From Pseudomonas extremorientalis (GTDB lineage: Bacteria; Pseudomonadota; Gammaproteobacteria; Pseudomonadales; Pseudomonadaceae), in assembly GCF_001870465.1 (NCBI RefSeq), contig NZ_MDGK01000037.1, positions 312,501 to 376,500 of the forward strand: 64,000 nucleotides of DNA, given 5' to 3'. Of the stretch, positions 19,598 to 28,336 are shown piece by piece; the first letter of the stretch is position 1; every line of letters starts with the position of its first letter. The position numbers and the translations under genes are program-made. The notes under the pieces were generated by a model. It saw only the letters and a list, made by a program, of their open reading frames with translations, ran no database searches and was not told the DNA's origin.

Positions 19598-19936
19598 ATG
19601 CATGCCGTCGAAACCAACCACCCCGCCACCCGCGTCGATGCGTGGGCCGTCAACAGCGACCATTGCCAGGCCCATTACCAGATCGTCGCCGAGGCGGAGC
19701 CCGACGTGGTGTGCCGGGTACTCAACTATTTCGCTCTGCAATTCCTCACGCCACAGCAGGTTACGGTCAACCGCGAAGAAGACCTGTTAAACATCGGCAT
19801 CGTGATGGACGGCCTGAGCTGGCACCGCGCCCAGGTGATCGGTGAAAAGATTCGAAACCTGATCAGCGTGTGCACACTGGACGTATGGTCGGCTGATTCC
19901 GTGGCGCCTCAGGCAGTGATGACGGTTGCTCAGTAA
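19598..19936 (+). CDS. Small protein with ACT-like fold, unknown function
   Basis: I do not recognise this 112-residue protein. Its central part, from HYQIVAEAEPDVVCRVLNYF through QQVTVNREEDLLNIGIVMDG to EKIRNLISVCTLDVW, follows the beta-alpha-beta-beta-alpha-beta rhythm of ACT or RAM regulatory domains, including the valine-rich last strand. There is no signal peptide, membrane helix or catalytic motif. It is divergent from the Lrp-family gene (127-bp gap), so a cofactor or target role is plausible. The start MHAVETNHPATRVDAWAV seems right, although GGAGC lies slightly far upstream. Confidence 0.7.
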   Translation: MHAVETNHPATRVDAWAVNSDHCQAHYQIVAEAEPDVVCRVLNYFALQFLTPQQVTVNREEDLLNIGIVMDGLSWHRAQVIGEKIRNLISVCTLDVWSADSVAPQAVMTVAQ

Positions 19937-20019
19937 GACCCTGCAATACACGCCGGGAGGAAGATATTCAGGGGCTGGCTAGCCTGGGATTTACGCCCAC
20001 TGCCCTCAGGAAAATCTCC

Positions 20020-21699
20020 ATGCCGGTTGATCAACGATTGGAACTGCGTCAGCTGCTGCCGGCTTTGCTCGAAGGGCGAGTGATCACCCCGGAAGTTGCA
20101 CAGCAGTTGTCGGCGCTGCCGGCCAGCAACACCTTGCATCCCCTGGAAAGCATCGCAGCCCTTGGCCCCAGTCTGGAAACCCTGACCGAATGGCTGGCCC
20201 AGCATGCCGGACAACCGTACCTGCGCATCGACCCGTTGAAGATCGATGTGGCGACGGTCGTGCCGCTGATGTCCCATGCGTTCGCCCAACGCCACGCCAT
20301 CCTTGCAGTGGCGGTGGACGCGCAGACGGTCACCGTCGCCAGCGCCCAGCCCCACGTCACCAGTTGGGAAGCCGGGCTGGCGCAGGTGCTCAAGCGCTCG
20401 ATCAAGCGTGTGGTTGCCAACCCCCATGACATAACGCGCTGTATCGGCGAGTTCTACCGGCTGGCGAAGTCCGTCAGCGGCGCCGATCAAAAAGTTGCGG
20501 CACCGGGCAACAACGAACTGCTCAACCTCGGCGCCAGCGACCAGGAGCCCGATGCCAACGACGCGCATATCGTCAACATCGTCGACTGGCTGTTGCAGTA
20601 CGCTTTCGGCCAGCGGGCCAGCGATATCCACATTGAACCGTGCCGTGAACAGGGCCGTGTGCGCTTTCGCATCGACGGGTTGCTGCACGACGTCTATCAG
20701 TTCCCGCCCCAGGTCACGATGGCAGTCGTCAGCCGCCTCAAAAGCCTGGGCCGCATGAACGTGGCAGAAAAGCGCAGGCCCCAGGACGGCAGGGTCAAGA
20801 CCAAGAGCCCGACCGGAGCGGAAGTGGAGTTGCGCCTGTCCACCTTGCCCACGGCGTTTGGCGAAAAGCTGGTGATGCGGATCTTCGACCCACAGGTGCT
20901 GCTCAAGGGCTTTGACCAGCTTGGTTTATCGGTTGAGGACCAGCAACGCTGGCAAGCCATGACGAGCCAGACCAACGGCATCATCCTGGTCACCGGCCCT
21001 ACCGGTTCAGGCAAGACCAGCACCCTCTACACCACGCTCAAGCAATTGGCCACGCGGGAAGTCAACCTGTGCACGGTGGAAGACCCGATCGAAATGGTCG
21101 AGCCGGCGTTCAACCAGATGCAGGTGCAGCACAATATCGACCTGACCTTCGCCAGCGGCATCCGCGCCCTGCTCCGCCAGGACCCGGACATCATCATGAT
21201 CGGCGAGATCCGCGACCAGGAGACCGCCGAAATGGCGATCCAGGCTGCATTGACCGGGCACCTGGTGCTGTCGACCCTGCATACCAACGATGCGCCCAGC
21301 GCCATCAGCCGCCTGCAGGAGCTGGGCATTGCGCATTATTTGATCAAAGCCACCTTGCTCGGCGTAATGGCGCAGCGTTTGGTGCGGGTTCTGTGCCCCC
21401 ACTGCAAGCGTGCGTTGGGTGACGCCCATGAAGCGGTCGGTTGCGTTGAATGTCGACACAGCGGTTATCAGGGGCGGGCCGGCGTTTACGAAATCATGGT
21501 TTTGAACGAAGCGCTCAGGACTTTGATCACGCCTGGGGCCGATGTGCAGGCCCTGCGCCAGGCAGCAGTGACTCACGGCATGCGCAGCTTGCGTATGGCC
21601 GCCATGCAGAAGGTCGCGGCGGGGCTCACCACGATGGCGGAAGTCTTGCGGGTGACTCCCGGGGATTCGGTAACAAATCCTTTGTTTGTTAAGCAGTGA
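20020..21699 (+). CDS. GspE/PilB-type secretion ATPase (orphan)
   Basis: The 559-residue protein has an N-terminal MshEN-like segment (about 1-150), SDIHIEP at residues 201-207, Walker A GPTGSGKT at 326-333, an aspartate box in TVEDPIE near 353-358, Walker B IIMIGEIRD at 391-399 and a His box in LSTLHTNDA. Near the C-terminus are two CxxC pairs (CPHC, CVEC) that bind zinc in GspE. Such ATPases drive assembly of type II secretion pseudopili or type IV pili at the inner membrane. No other gsp or pil gene is nearby, so partners must be encoded elsewhere, as with its apparent P. aeruginosa counterpart. Confidence 0.88.
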   Translation: MPVDQRLELRQLLPALLEGRVITPEVAQQLSALPASNTLHPLESIAALGPSLETLTEWLAQHAGQPYLRIDPLKIDVATVVPLMSHAFAQRHAILAVAVDAQTVTVASAQPHVTSWEAGLAQVLKRSIKRVVANPHDITRCIGEFYRLAKSVSGADQKVAAPGNNELLNLGASDQEPDANDAHIVNIVDWLLQYAFGQRASDIHIEPCREQGRVRFRIDGLLHDVYQFPPQVTMAVVSRLKSLGRMNVAEKRRPQDGRVKTKSPTGAEVELRLSTLPTAFGEKLVMRIFDPQVLLKGFDQLGLSVEDQQRWQAMTSQTNGIILVTGPTGSGKTSTLYTTLKQLATREVNLCTVEDPIEMVEPAFNQMQVQHNIDLTFASGIRALLRQDPDIIMIGEIRDQETAEMAIQAALTGHLVLSTLHTNDAPSAISRLQELGIAHYLIKATLLGVMAQRLVRVLCPHCKRALGDAHEAVGCVECRHSGYQGRAGVYEIMVLNEALRTLITPGADVQALRQAAVTHGMRSLRMAAMQKVAAGLTTMAEVLRVTPGDSVTNPLFVKQ

Positions 21700-21776
21700 A
21701 ACCGTTCTTATCGGTGACAACACCGTTACAATCGGCCCAACGTCGTTTCACTGACACCATCAGATAGGGAATCGCT

Positions 21777-22697
21777 ATGCAGATCGGAACCGTACTGCTT
21801 CTTTTCGTGGGGCTGGCCATCGCCATCCTGTTCATGGGCTTCAAGGTGGTCCCCCAGGGCTACCAATGGACGGTCGAGCGTTTCGGCCGTTACACCAATA
21901 CCCTCAAGCCTGGCTTGAACATCATCATCCCGGTCATGGACCGCATCGGTCGCAAGATCAACGTGATGGAAAGCGTACTGGATATCCCGCCCCAGGAAGT
22001 CATCACCGCCGACAACGCCACCGTGCAGATCGACGCCGTGTGCTTTTTCCAGGTGGTCAACACCGCCCAGGCCGCCTACGAGGTGAACAACCTCGAACAC
22101 GCCATCCGCAACCTGCTGCAAACCAACATCCGTACCGTGCTCGGCTCCATGGAACTGGATGCCATGCTCAGCCAGCGTGACGGCATCAACGAAAAACTGT
22201 TGAAGACCGTGGACGAAGCCACCGCGCCGTGGGGGATCAAGATCACCCGTATCGAAATCAAGGACATCAGCCCGCCCGCCGACCTGATGGCCGCGATGTC
22301 GGGCCAGATGAAAGCCGAACGGATCAAGCGTGCGCAGATCCTCGAAGCCGAGGGCCTGCGCGCCTCGGCGATCCTGACGGCCGAAGGCAAGAAGCAGGCA
22401 CAGATTCTCGAGGCCGAAGGTAGCCGCCAGGCGGCGTTCCTTGAATCCGAAGCCCGTGAGCGTCAGGCCGAAGCCGAAGCCCGCGCCACACAGGTGGTAT
22501 CGGAAGCAATCGCGTCGGGCAACGTGCAGGCGGTCAATTACTTCGTCGCACAGAAATACATCGACGCCCTGGGCAAGCTGGCTTCGGCCAACAACAGCAA
22601 GGTCATCCTGATGCCGCTGGAAGCCAGCCAGGTGATCGGCGCAGTTGGCGGTATCGGCGAGATCGTCAAGGCAACGTTCGACAACAAGAAAGGCTGA
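21777..22697 (+). CDS. SPFH/band 7 (stomatin-like) membrane protein
   Basis: The 306-residue protein has one N-terminal membrane segment ([20 protein letters not shown]). An SPFH domain covers about residues 25-190, with [20 protein letters not shown] and [21 protein letters not shown] long Ala/Glu-rich coiled coil (about 190-250, with ILEAEG repeats) and an oligomerising C-terminal tail follow. This is the QmcA/slipin class, forming large membrane microdomain assemblies. The NfeD gene follows after 10 bp, the usual partner arrangement for this family. Confidence 0.9.
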   Translation: MQIGTVLLLFVGLAIAILFMGFKVVPQGYQWTVERFGRYTNTLKPGLNIIIPVMDRIGRKINVMESVLDIPPQEVITADNATVQIDAVCFFQVVNTAQAAYEVNNLEHAIRNLLQTNIRTVLGSMELDAMLSQRDGINEKLLKTVDEATAPWGIKITRIEIKDISPPADLMAAMSGQMKAERIKRAQILEAEGLRASAILTAEGKKQAQILEAEGSRQAAFLESEARERQAEAEARATQVVSEAIASGNVQAVNYFVAQKYIDALGKLASANNSKVILMPLEASQVIGAVGGIGEIVKATFDNKKG

Positions 22698-22707
22698 GGC
22701 CAGCGCC

Positions 22708-23154
22708 ATGTGGGATTTCCTGCAGCATCTGTCGTTCTGGGATTGGCTGGCACTGGGTACGGTACTGCTGATTCTTGAGGTATTCGGCGCTGGCGGTTAC
22801 CTGTTGTGGATGGGTATCGCCGCGGCGGCCGTGGGCGTGATCAAGTTCCTGGTGCCACCCCTGGGGCTGGAATGGCAACTCCTGCTGTTTGCCGTGTTGT
22901 CGATAATGACGGCGGTGTACTGGTGGAAACGTCAGCGCAGCAGCGCCAAGGCCAGCGACCAGCCGGGGCTCAACGAACGCGGCTCCGAGCTGATCGGCCG
23001 CACCTTCGTGGTGCACCAGGCGATTGTGGATGGCCGGGGCAAGGTGAAAGTCGGTGATGGCGTGTGGATGGTGACCGGCCCGGACAGCCCCGTAGGCGCC
23101 CAAGTACGGGTGGTTGGCCAGGAAGGCGTGGTGTTAAGGGTTGAAACTGTTTAG
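22708..23154 (+). CDS. NfeD family protein
   Basis: The 148-residue protein starts MWDFLQHLSFWDWLALGTVL. Three closely spaced hydrophobic segments lie in residues 10-75 (LLILEVFGAGGYLLWMGIAA among them). After a basic linker, a small OB-fold domain occupies about 85-148 (GSELIGRTFVVHQAIVDGRG, GVVLRVETV). NfeD proteins pair with stomatin/slipin proteins, and the gene is 10 bp downstream of one. It is a short NfeD without the serine protease domain. Confidence 0.9.
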   Translation: MWDFLQHLSFWDWLALGTVLLILEVFGAGGYLLWMGIAAAAVGVIKFLVPPLGLEWQLLLFAVLSIMTAVYWWKRQRSSAKASDQPGLNERGSELIGRTFVVHQAIVDGRGKVKVGDGVWMVTGPDSPVGAQVRVVGQEGVVLRVETV

Positions 23155-23223
23155 TCAGTGATGGAACTCGATTGGGCTAACTACAATCATAAAGTACAGA
23201 TAACCCACCCGGAGTCACCCATC

Positions 23224-23538
23224 ATGCGTCTCAAATATGCTGTCGCAACCCTTGCTGTGCTTTCCCTCCCTGTCGGATCAGCCATGGCCGACAGTTTCTG
23301 GCGCAATGTCATCTCGTCCGGCGCCACTACCGGCTCGACGTACCTGACCTTCAAGGACCACAAGCTGGTGGTCGCTGCACAAGACGACGCAGGCAGCTTC
23401 GTTGCCAGCGACGGCGGCATCCGTGGTCCATACCTGGAAGCAGCAATGCAGAAAGTTCGCGCTGATAACCCTGGTCTGCAGGCCACGGACATGGAGTTGG
23501 CCAACGCCATCCTTGCGAAAAATGCTGTCACCGAGTGA
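23224..23538 (+). CDS. Small exported DUF2388-type protein
   Basis: The 104-residue protein begins MRLKYAVATLAVLSLPVGSA with a signal peptide cleaved near AMA. The mature part DSFWRNVISSGATTGSTYLT and LVVAAQDDAGSFVASDGGIR matches the DUF2388 family, common in Pseudomonas as short periplasmic proteins of unknown function. It ends ANAILAKNAVTE. CCGGAG lies upstream. It stands alone between nfeD and the aminotransferase and is followed by a clean intrinsic terminator. Confidence 0.82.
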   Translation: MRLKYAVATLAVLSLPVGSAMADSFWRNVISSGATTGSTYLTFKDHKLVVAAQDDAGSFVASDGGIRGPYLEAAMQKVRADNPGLQATDMELANAILAKNAVTE

Positions 23539-23551
23539 TTCCATCGCTCTG

Positions 23552-23582
23552 AAAAATGCCGCTGTTGAAGCGGCATTTTTTT
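23552..23582 (+). terminator. Intrinsic terminator after the DUF2388 gene
   Basis: AAAAATGCCGCT-GTTGA-AGCGGCATTTTTTT forms a strong stem followed by a T run, 13 bp after the stop codon at 23536-23538. Confidence 0.92.
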
Positions 23583-23712
23583 GTCCACGTTTTTCCCCGC
23601 GCATGACAATTCATTCACGGGCGACAGGCTATATTCAGTCAACCCGTGCAACCATGCCGGTACTGATACCTCGCTTACTCATCGCCAACCTGAAACGGAT
23701 GCCTTCGTCGTC

Positions 23713-24852
23713 ATGAGCCAACTGCCCTTCCTGCCGTTTTCCAAACCCACCATTGATGAAGCCACCATTGCAGCGGTCGGCGATGTACTGCGCTCGGGCT
23801 GGATCACCAGCGGGCCGAAGGTCCAGGCATTCGAGGCGCAGTTGTCGGAGTACCTTGGCGGTCGGCCGGTGCGCACCTTCAACTCGGGCACCTGCACCAT
23901 GGAGATTGCCTTGCGCATTGCCGGCATCGGTCCGGGCGATGAAGTCATCACCACGCCAATCTCTTGGGTGGCCACGGCCAACGTGATCCTGGAAGTGGGC
24001 GCTACGCCGGTGTTTGCCGATATTGACCCGGTGACCCGCAATATCGATCTGTCCCAGGTGGAAGCGGCGATTACCCCGCGCACCAAGGCGATCATCCCGG
24101 TCTACCTGGCCGGCCTGCCCCTGGATATGCCGATGCTGTATGCACTGGCGAACAAGTACAACCTGCGCATTATCGAAGATGCGGCGCAGGCGCTGGGTTC
24201 CAGCTGGGATGGCGAGCGTATTGGCGCCACCGGGGATTTTGTGTCGTTCAGTTTCCAGGCCAACAAGAACATCACCTCTTCCGAAGGCGGCTGCCTGGTG
24301 TTGAACAACGCCGAAGAGGCACGGCTGGCGGAAAAATACCGCCTGCAGGGCGTTACCCGCACCGGCTTCGACGGCCTCGACGTGGATGTATTGGGCGGCA
24401 AGTTCAACATGACCGACATCGCCGCCGCCATTGGCCTGGGGCAATTTGCCCATATCGAGCAGATCACTGCTCACCGCCAGAACCTGGCGCGGCACTACTT
24501 CAAATGCTTTGGCAGTGACTTTGAAGAGCAGTACGGCGCACAACTGCCGCCGGCAGACTTCGAGAACAGCAACTGGCACCTGTTTCAACTGGTGCTGCCG
24601 GAACGTCAAGACGGTCTGCCAGCCCGCGCCGCCTTCATGGAGCAGATGCAGGCTCATGGCGTCGGCATTGGCTATCACTACCCGCCGATCCATCTGCTGA
24701 GCCTTTATCGGGCACAGGGGTTCAAGGAAGGCATGTTCCCGGTGGCGGAGAGAGTGGGGCGTTTGATCGTGTCGTTGCCGATGTTTACAGCGATGACAGA
24801 GGCGGATGTGGAGCGGTCGGTGGCAGCCGTGAAGGCGGTGCTACAGCCCTGA
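23713..24852 (+). CDS. DegT/DnrJ/EryC1/StrS-family sugar aminotransferase
   Basis: The protein has 379 residues from the ATG at 23713. It is a PLP enzyme with RTFNSGTCTMEIALR near residues 54-68, the cofactor Asp at D156 in IIEDAAQALGS and the Schiff-base lysine at K185 in SFSFQANKNITSSEGG. The family transaminates nucleotide-linked keto-sugars for O-antigen, lipid A or glycan synthesis (ArnB and perosamine synthase are examples). No other sugar-nucleotide gene is adjacent, so the substrate is unknown. It has its own promoter region after the DUF2388 terminator. Confidence 0.88.
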   Translation: MSQLPFLPFSKPTIDEATIAAVGDVLRSGWITSGPKVQAFEAQLSEYLGGRPVRTFNSGTCTMEIALRIAGIGPGDEVITTPISWVATANVILEVGATPVFADIDPVTRNIDLSQVEAAITPRTKAIIPVYLAGLPLDMPMLYALANKYNLRIIEDAAQALGSSWDGERIGATGDFVSFSFQANKNITSSEGGCLVLNNAEEARLAEKYRLQGVTRTGFDGLDVDVLGGKFNMTDIAAAIGLGQFAHIEQITAHRQNLARHYFKCFGSDFEEQYGAQLPPADFENSNWHLFQLVLPERQDGLPARAAFMEQMQAHGVGIGYHYPPIHLLSLYRAQGFKEGMFPVAERVGRLIVSLPMFTAMTEADVERSVAAVKAVLQP

Positions 24853-24859
24853 AAACACA

Positions 24860-24889
24860 TTGCGGGAGCCGTTTGACCGGCTCCCGCAA
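24860..24889. terminator. Bidirectional stem-loop between aminotransferase and gcvH
   Basis: TTGCGGGAGCCG-TTTGAC-CGGCTCCCGCAA gives perfect 12-bp arms in a 42-bp convergent gap. No clear T tract follows on either side, so termination is inferred from position. Confidence 0.78.
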
Positions 24890-24894
24890 CAGGA

Positions 24895-25278
24895 TCACTC
24901 GCCGATGGCGGCTTTGTAGCCGGCAGCATCCAGCAATTTGTCCAGGTCAGCCGGGTTGCTTGGCTTGAGCTTGAAGATCCAAGCGCCGTAGGGATCTGAG
25001 TTCAGCAGCTCCGGGCTACCACTCAGTTCTTCGTTGACGGCAATCACTTCGCCTGCAACCGGGGCGTAGATATCCGAGGCGGCCTTGACCGACTCAACCA
25101 CACCCGCCTGGCCAGTCGCGTCAAACTGGGCGCCCACTTCGGCCAACTCAACAAACACCACATCACCCAACGCTTCCTGGGCATGGTCGGAAATACCGAC
25201 GGTCACGGTGCCGTCAGCTTCCAGGCGTGCCCATTCGTGGCTTTCGGCAAAACGCAGGTCGGCAGGGATATCGCTCAT
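24895..25278 (-). CDS. gcvH: Glycine cleavage system H protein
   Basis: The 127-residue protein has the lipoylation lysine at K65 in [19 protein letters not shown]. The start is the ATG at 25276-25278 ([20 protein letters not shown]), preceded by AGGACAC. H protein carries the aminomethyl group between GcvP, GcvT and lipoamide dehydrogenase. gcvT lies 53 bp upstream on the same strand. GcvP is absent from this locus and must be supplied from elsewhere. Confidence 0.95.
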   Translation of the reverse strand: MSDIPADLRFAESHEWARLEADGTVTVGISDHAQEALGDVVFVELAEVGAQFDATGQAGVVESVKAASDIYAPVAGEVIAVNEELSGSPELLNSDPYGAWIFKLKPSNPADLDKLLDAAGYKAAIGE

Positions 25279-25331
25279 AGTCTGTGTCCTCAAGAAGTAA
25301 TGTCAGCGGCCTTCGGCCTGCCGGAAATAGG

Positions 25332-26414
25332 TTAGATCAAGGTTTTGCCATGGCGCACGAAGGTCGGTTTGACCACTCGAACCGGGTACCACTTGCCGCG
25401 GATTTCCACTTCGGCCCGATCAGCGGTTGCCGTCGGTACACGCGCCAGCGCAATGGATTTGCTCAGCGTAGGAGAGAAACTACCACTGGTGATCTCCCCT
25501 TCGCCAATATTGGCGATACGAACCACCTGGTGAGCACGCAAAACCCCGCGTTCTTCCAGTACCAGCCCGACCAGTTTGAACTGCACACCAGCTGCTTTTT
25601 CCGCTTCCAGTGCGGTGCGGCCAATGAAATTACGCTCGGCCGGTTCCCAGGCGATGCTCCAGGCCATATTCGACGCCAGGGGCGAAACCTCCTGGTGGAT
25701 GTCCTGGCCGTACAGGTTCATGCCCGCTTCCAGGCGCAAGGTATCGCGGGCGCCGAGGCCGATGGGTGAAATACCAGCGCCCACCAGGTCATTGAAAAAG
25801 CCCGGTGCCTGATCGGCAGGCAGGACAATTTCCAGGCCGTCTTCGCCGGTGTACCCGGTACGTGCGATAAACCAGTCACCATCGGCGCGGCCTTCGAAGG
25901 GCTTGAGCTGGTGAATCAGGGTGCTGCGCGATTGAGTGACCAGCTCAGCGATCTTCTGCCGGGCGTGGGGGCCTTGGATGGCCAGCATCGCCAACTCGGC
26001 GCGCTCATGCAGTTGCACCTGATAGTCGCCCAGTTGCGCGTGCATCCAGGCCATATCCTGGTCGCGGGTGGCGGCGTTGACCACCAGCCGATAGGCGGCC
26101 TCGGTGCGGTAGACAATCATGTCGTCCACCACGCCGCCCTGCTCGTTGAGCATGGCGCTGTACAACGCACGGCCGCAGTCGTGCAGGCGTTCGACATCAT
26201 TGGCCAGCAGGTGCTGCAGCCATTCCTTGGCCTGGGGGCCGCTGACATCGATCACGGTCATATGAGATACATCGAACACCCCGCAGTCGCGTCGCACCTG
26301 ATGGTGCTCCTCAACTTGCGAGCCGTAGTGCAGAGGCATATCCCAACCGCCAAAATCGACCATTTTCGCGCCGAGGGCGAGATGCAGGTCATACAGAGGC
26401 GTACGCTGTCCCAT
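25332..26414 (-). CDS. gcvT: Glycine cleavage system T protein (aminomethyltransferase)
   Basis: The protein has 360 residues from the ATG at 26412-26414, which has AAGGAG upstream. It starts MGQRTPLYDLHLALGAKMVD and contains FDVSHMTVIDVSG near residue 47, the folate-site TGYTGEDGLEI near 200 and the C-terminal GKWYPVRVVKPTFVRHGK. It transfers the H-protein-bound methylene to tetrahydrofolate, releasing ammonia. It forms an operon with gcvH. Upstream lies the iron permease gene on the same strand, with a 156-bp gap that probably holds the gcvT promoter; a glycine riboswitch was not evident. Confidence 0.95.
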   Translation of the reverse strand: MGQRTPLYDLHLALGAKMVDFGGWDMPLHYGSQVEEHHQVRRDCGVFDVSHMTVIDVSGPQAKEWLQHLLANDVERLHDCGRALYSAMLNEQGGVVDDMIVYRTEAAYRLVVNAATRDQDMAWMHAQLGDYQVQLHERAELAMLAIQGPHARQKIAELVTQSRSTLIHQLKPFEGRADGDWFIARTGYTGEDGLEIVLPADQAPGFFNDLVGAGISPIGLGARDTLRLEAGMNLYGQDIHQEVSPLASNMAWSIAWEPAERNFIGRTALEAEKAAGVQFKLVGLVLEERGVLRAHQVVRIANIGEGEITSGSFSPTLSKSIALARVPTATADRAEVEIRGKWYPVRVVKPTFVRHGKTLI

Positions 26415-26570
26415 GGGTTTCTCCTTCCGGGCTTGGCGAAGGTGCGCGGAGCTACTGTCCGCGCTGAACACCTTGATTCACAAGGCCTGCAGCCACGTCC
26501 AGCGACCCGCTCCAAAAGACGAAGCGCACCGAATGCCGCGCATTGTAGCCGCAAGCCGTAGGACTGGCAC

Positions 26571-28187
26571 CTAACCGATTTGCCGTGCAGAGCGTCGGAT
26601 GAGCCCGATCACCGGCAACAGGCCCACCAGCACCAGGGTCAACGCCGGCAAAGAGGCCCGTGCCCACTCGCCTTCGCTGGTCATTTCAAAGATCCGCACC
26701 GCCAGCGTGTCCCAGCCGAACGGGCGCATCAGCAAGGTGGCAGGCATTTCCTTGAGCACATCGACAAACACCAGGAGTGCTGCGCTCAACGTGCCCGGCA
26801 ACAGCAACGGGAGATACACTTTGCAAAACAGTCGTGGACCACTGACGCCAAGACTGCGTGCAGCTTCCGGCAGGGACGGACGGATACGCGCCAGGCTGTT
26901 TTCCAACGGCCCATAGGCCACCGCCAGGAAACGCACCAGATACGCCAGCACCAGCGCCGACAGGCTGCCCAGCAACAACGGCTTGCCCGCCCCGCCGAGC
27001 CAGCCGGACAGCGGCACCACCAGTTCACGGTCCAGATAGCTGAACGCCAACATGATCGATACCGCCAGCACCGAGCCCGGCAAGGCATAGCCAACGTTGG
27101 CCAGGCTGATACCGGAACGGATCGCCCGTGTCGGCGCCAGGCGGTTGGCGAACGCCAGTACCAGCGCCACGCTGACCGTGATCAAGGCCGCGATGCCGCC
27201 CAGGTAAAGCGTATGGAGGATCAGGCCCGAATAGCGCTCATCCAGATCGAAGCGGCCGCGCTGCCAGAACCAGGCCACCAGTTGCAGCATCGGGATGACA
27301 AACGCGCAGGCGAACACCAACGCGCACCAACTGCTGGCTGCGGCCGCCTTGACCCCGCGCAGGTGGTACAACGCCTTGCCCCGTGGCCGCTCATTGCCTG
27401 GCCGGCTGGCGCCCCTGGCGCGCCGCTCGCCGTACAGCACCAACATCACCACCAGCAGCAACAGGCTGGCCAGTTGGGCGGCGCTGGAAAGACTGAAGAA
27501 GCCGTACCACGTCTTGTAGATGGCGGTGGTGAACGTATCGAAGTTGAACACCGAGACCGCGCCGAAATCCGCCAGCGTTTCCATCAACGCCAAGGCGACT
27601 CCAGCCCCAATCGCCGGGCGCGCCATGGGCAGAGCCACGTGCCAGAACGCTCGCCATGGCGATTGCCCGAGCACCCGCGCGGCCTCCATCAGGCCTTTGC
27701 CCTGGGCCAGGAATGCGGTGCGCGCCAATAGATAAACATAGGGATAGAACACCAGGACCAGAACGATGATCACACCGCCGGTGGAGCGCACCCGTGGCAG
27801 GCGCAGCCCGGTGCCGAACCATTCACGCAACAGGGTTTGCACGGGGCCGGAGAAGTCCAGCAGGCCGACAAATACAAAGGCCAGCACATAGGCAGGAATG
27901 GCGAACGGCAACATCAGTGCCCAATCGAGCCAGCGTCGTCCGGGGAATTCGCAGAGGCTGGTCAGCCAGGCCAGGCTGACGCCCAATAGGGTCACGCCAA
28001 TGCCGACGCCCAGCACCAGGGTGAGCGTGTTGCCCAGCAGGCGCGGCATCTGGGTTTCCCACAGGTGCGACCAGACCTGTGCATCGATACTTTGCCAGGA
28101 CAGCAACAGCACGCTCAGCGGCAACAGCACCAGGGCGGCGACGGTAAAGACCGGCAGGTACCAGCGGCGTTGGGCGGGGTGGGCCAA
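26571..28187 (-). CDS. Iron(III) ABC transporter permease (FbpB type)
   Basis: This 538-residue polytopic protein has about 12 hydrophobic segments arranged as two homologous permease halves, the layout of FbpB/SfuB/HitB. EAA-type loops are visible in MEAARVLGQSPWRAFWHVAL and PEAARSLGVSGPRLFCKVYL. It would move ferric iron from the binding protein across the inner membrane. The binding-protein gene is immediately upstream, with a REP doublet between them. No ATPase gene is linked. AGCTGACTTTG upstream gives a weak ribosome site. Thiamine or phosphonate permeases are less likely. Confidence 0.88.
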   Translation of the reverse strand: MAHPAQRRWYLPVFTVAALVLLPLSVLLLSWQSIDAQVWSHLWETQMPRLLGNTLTLVLGVGIGVTLLGVSLAWLTSLCEFPGRRWLDWALMLPFAIPAYVLAFVFVGLLDFSGPVQTLLREWFGTGLRLPRVRSTGGVIIVLVLVFYPYVYLLARTAFLAQGKGLMEAARVLGQSPWRAFWHVALPMARPAIGAGVALALMETLADFGAVSVFNFDTFTTAIYKTWYGFFSLSSAAQLASLLLLVVMLVLYGERRARGASRPGNERPRGKALYHLRGVKAAAASSWCALVFACAFVIPMLQLVAWFWQRGRFDLDERYSGLILHTLYLGGIAALITVSVALVLAFANRLAPTRAIRSGISLANVGYALPGSVLAVSIMLAFSYLDRELVVPLSGWLGGAGKPLLLGSLSALVLAYLVRFLAVAYGPLENSLARIRPSLPEAARSLGVSGPRLFCKVYLPLLLPGTLSAALLVFVDVLKEMPATLLMRPFGWDTLAVRIFEMTSEGEWARASLPALTLVLVGLLPVIGLIRRSARQIG

Positions 28188-28226
28188 AGTCAGCTCTCAA
28201 TGAATGTCTTAAATTCAACTCAATCC

Positions 28227-28323
28227 AATGTGGGAGGGGGCTTGCCCCCGATGGCGGTGGATCTGTCCATGATGAGTGAACTGATATATCCCGCTATCGG
28301 GGACAAGCCCCCTCCCACATTTT
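28227..28323. repeat. REP doublet between iron permease and binding protein genes
   Basis: GTGGGAGGGGGCTTGCCCCC (from 28230) and its inverted counterpart ATCGGGGACAAGCCCCCTCC (from 28296) flank about 38 bp. The orientation is opposite to that at 6600. It lies inside a likely operon, where it could reduce permease expression relative to the binding protein. Confidence 0.85.
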
Positions 28324-28336
28324 GACCCGTAGTGTG

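Noticed and set aside
26415..26570. Glycine riboswitch ahead of gcvT
   Set aside because: The 156-bp leader shows no recognisable tandem aptamer cores; I could not support one by eye.
28227..28323. Possible short CRISPR-like repeat array from the GTGGGAGG units
   Set aside because: Units are inverted rather than direct, only two per site and without regular spacers; they are REP elements.
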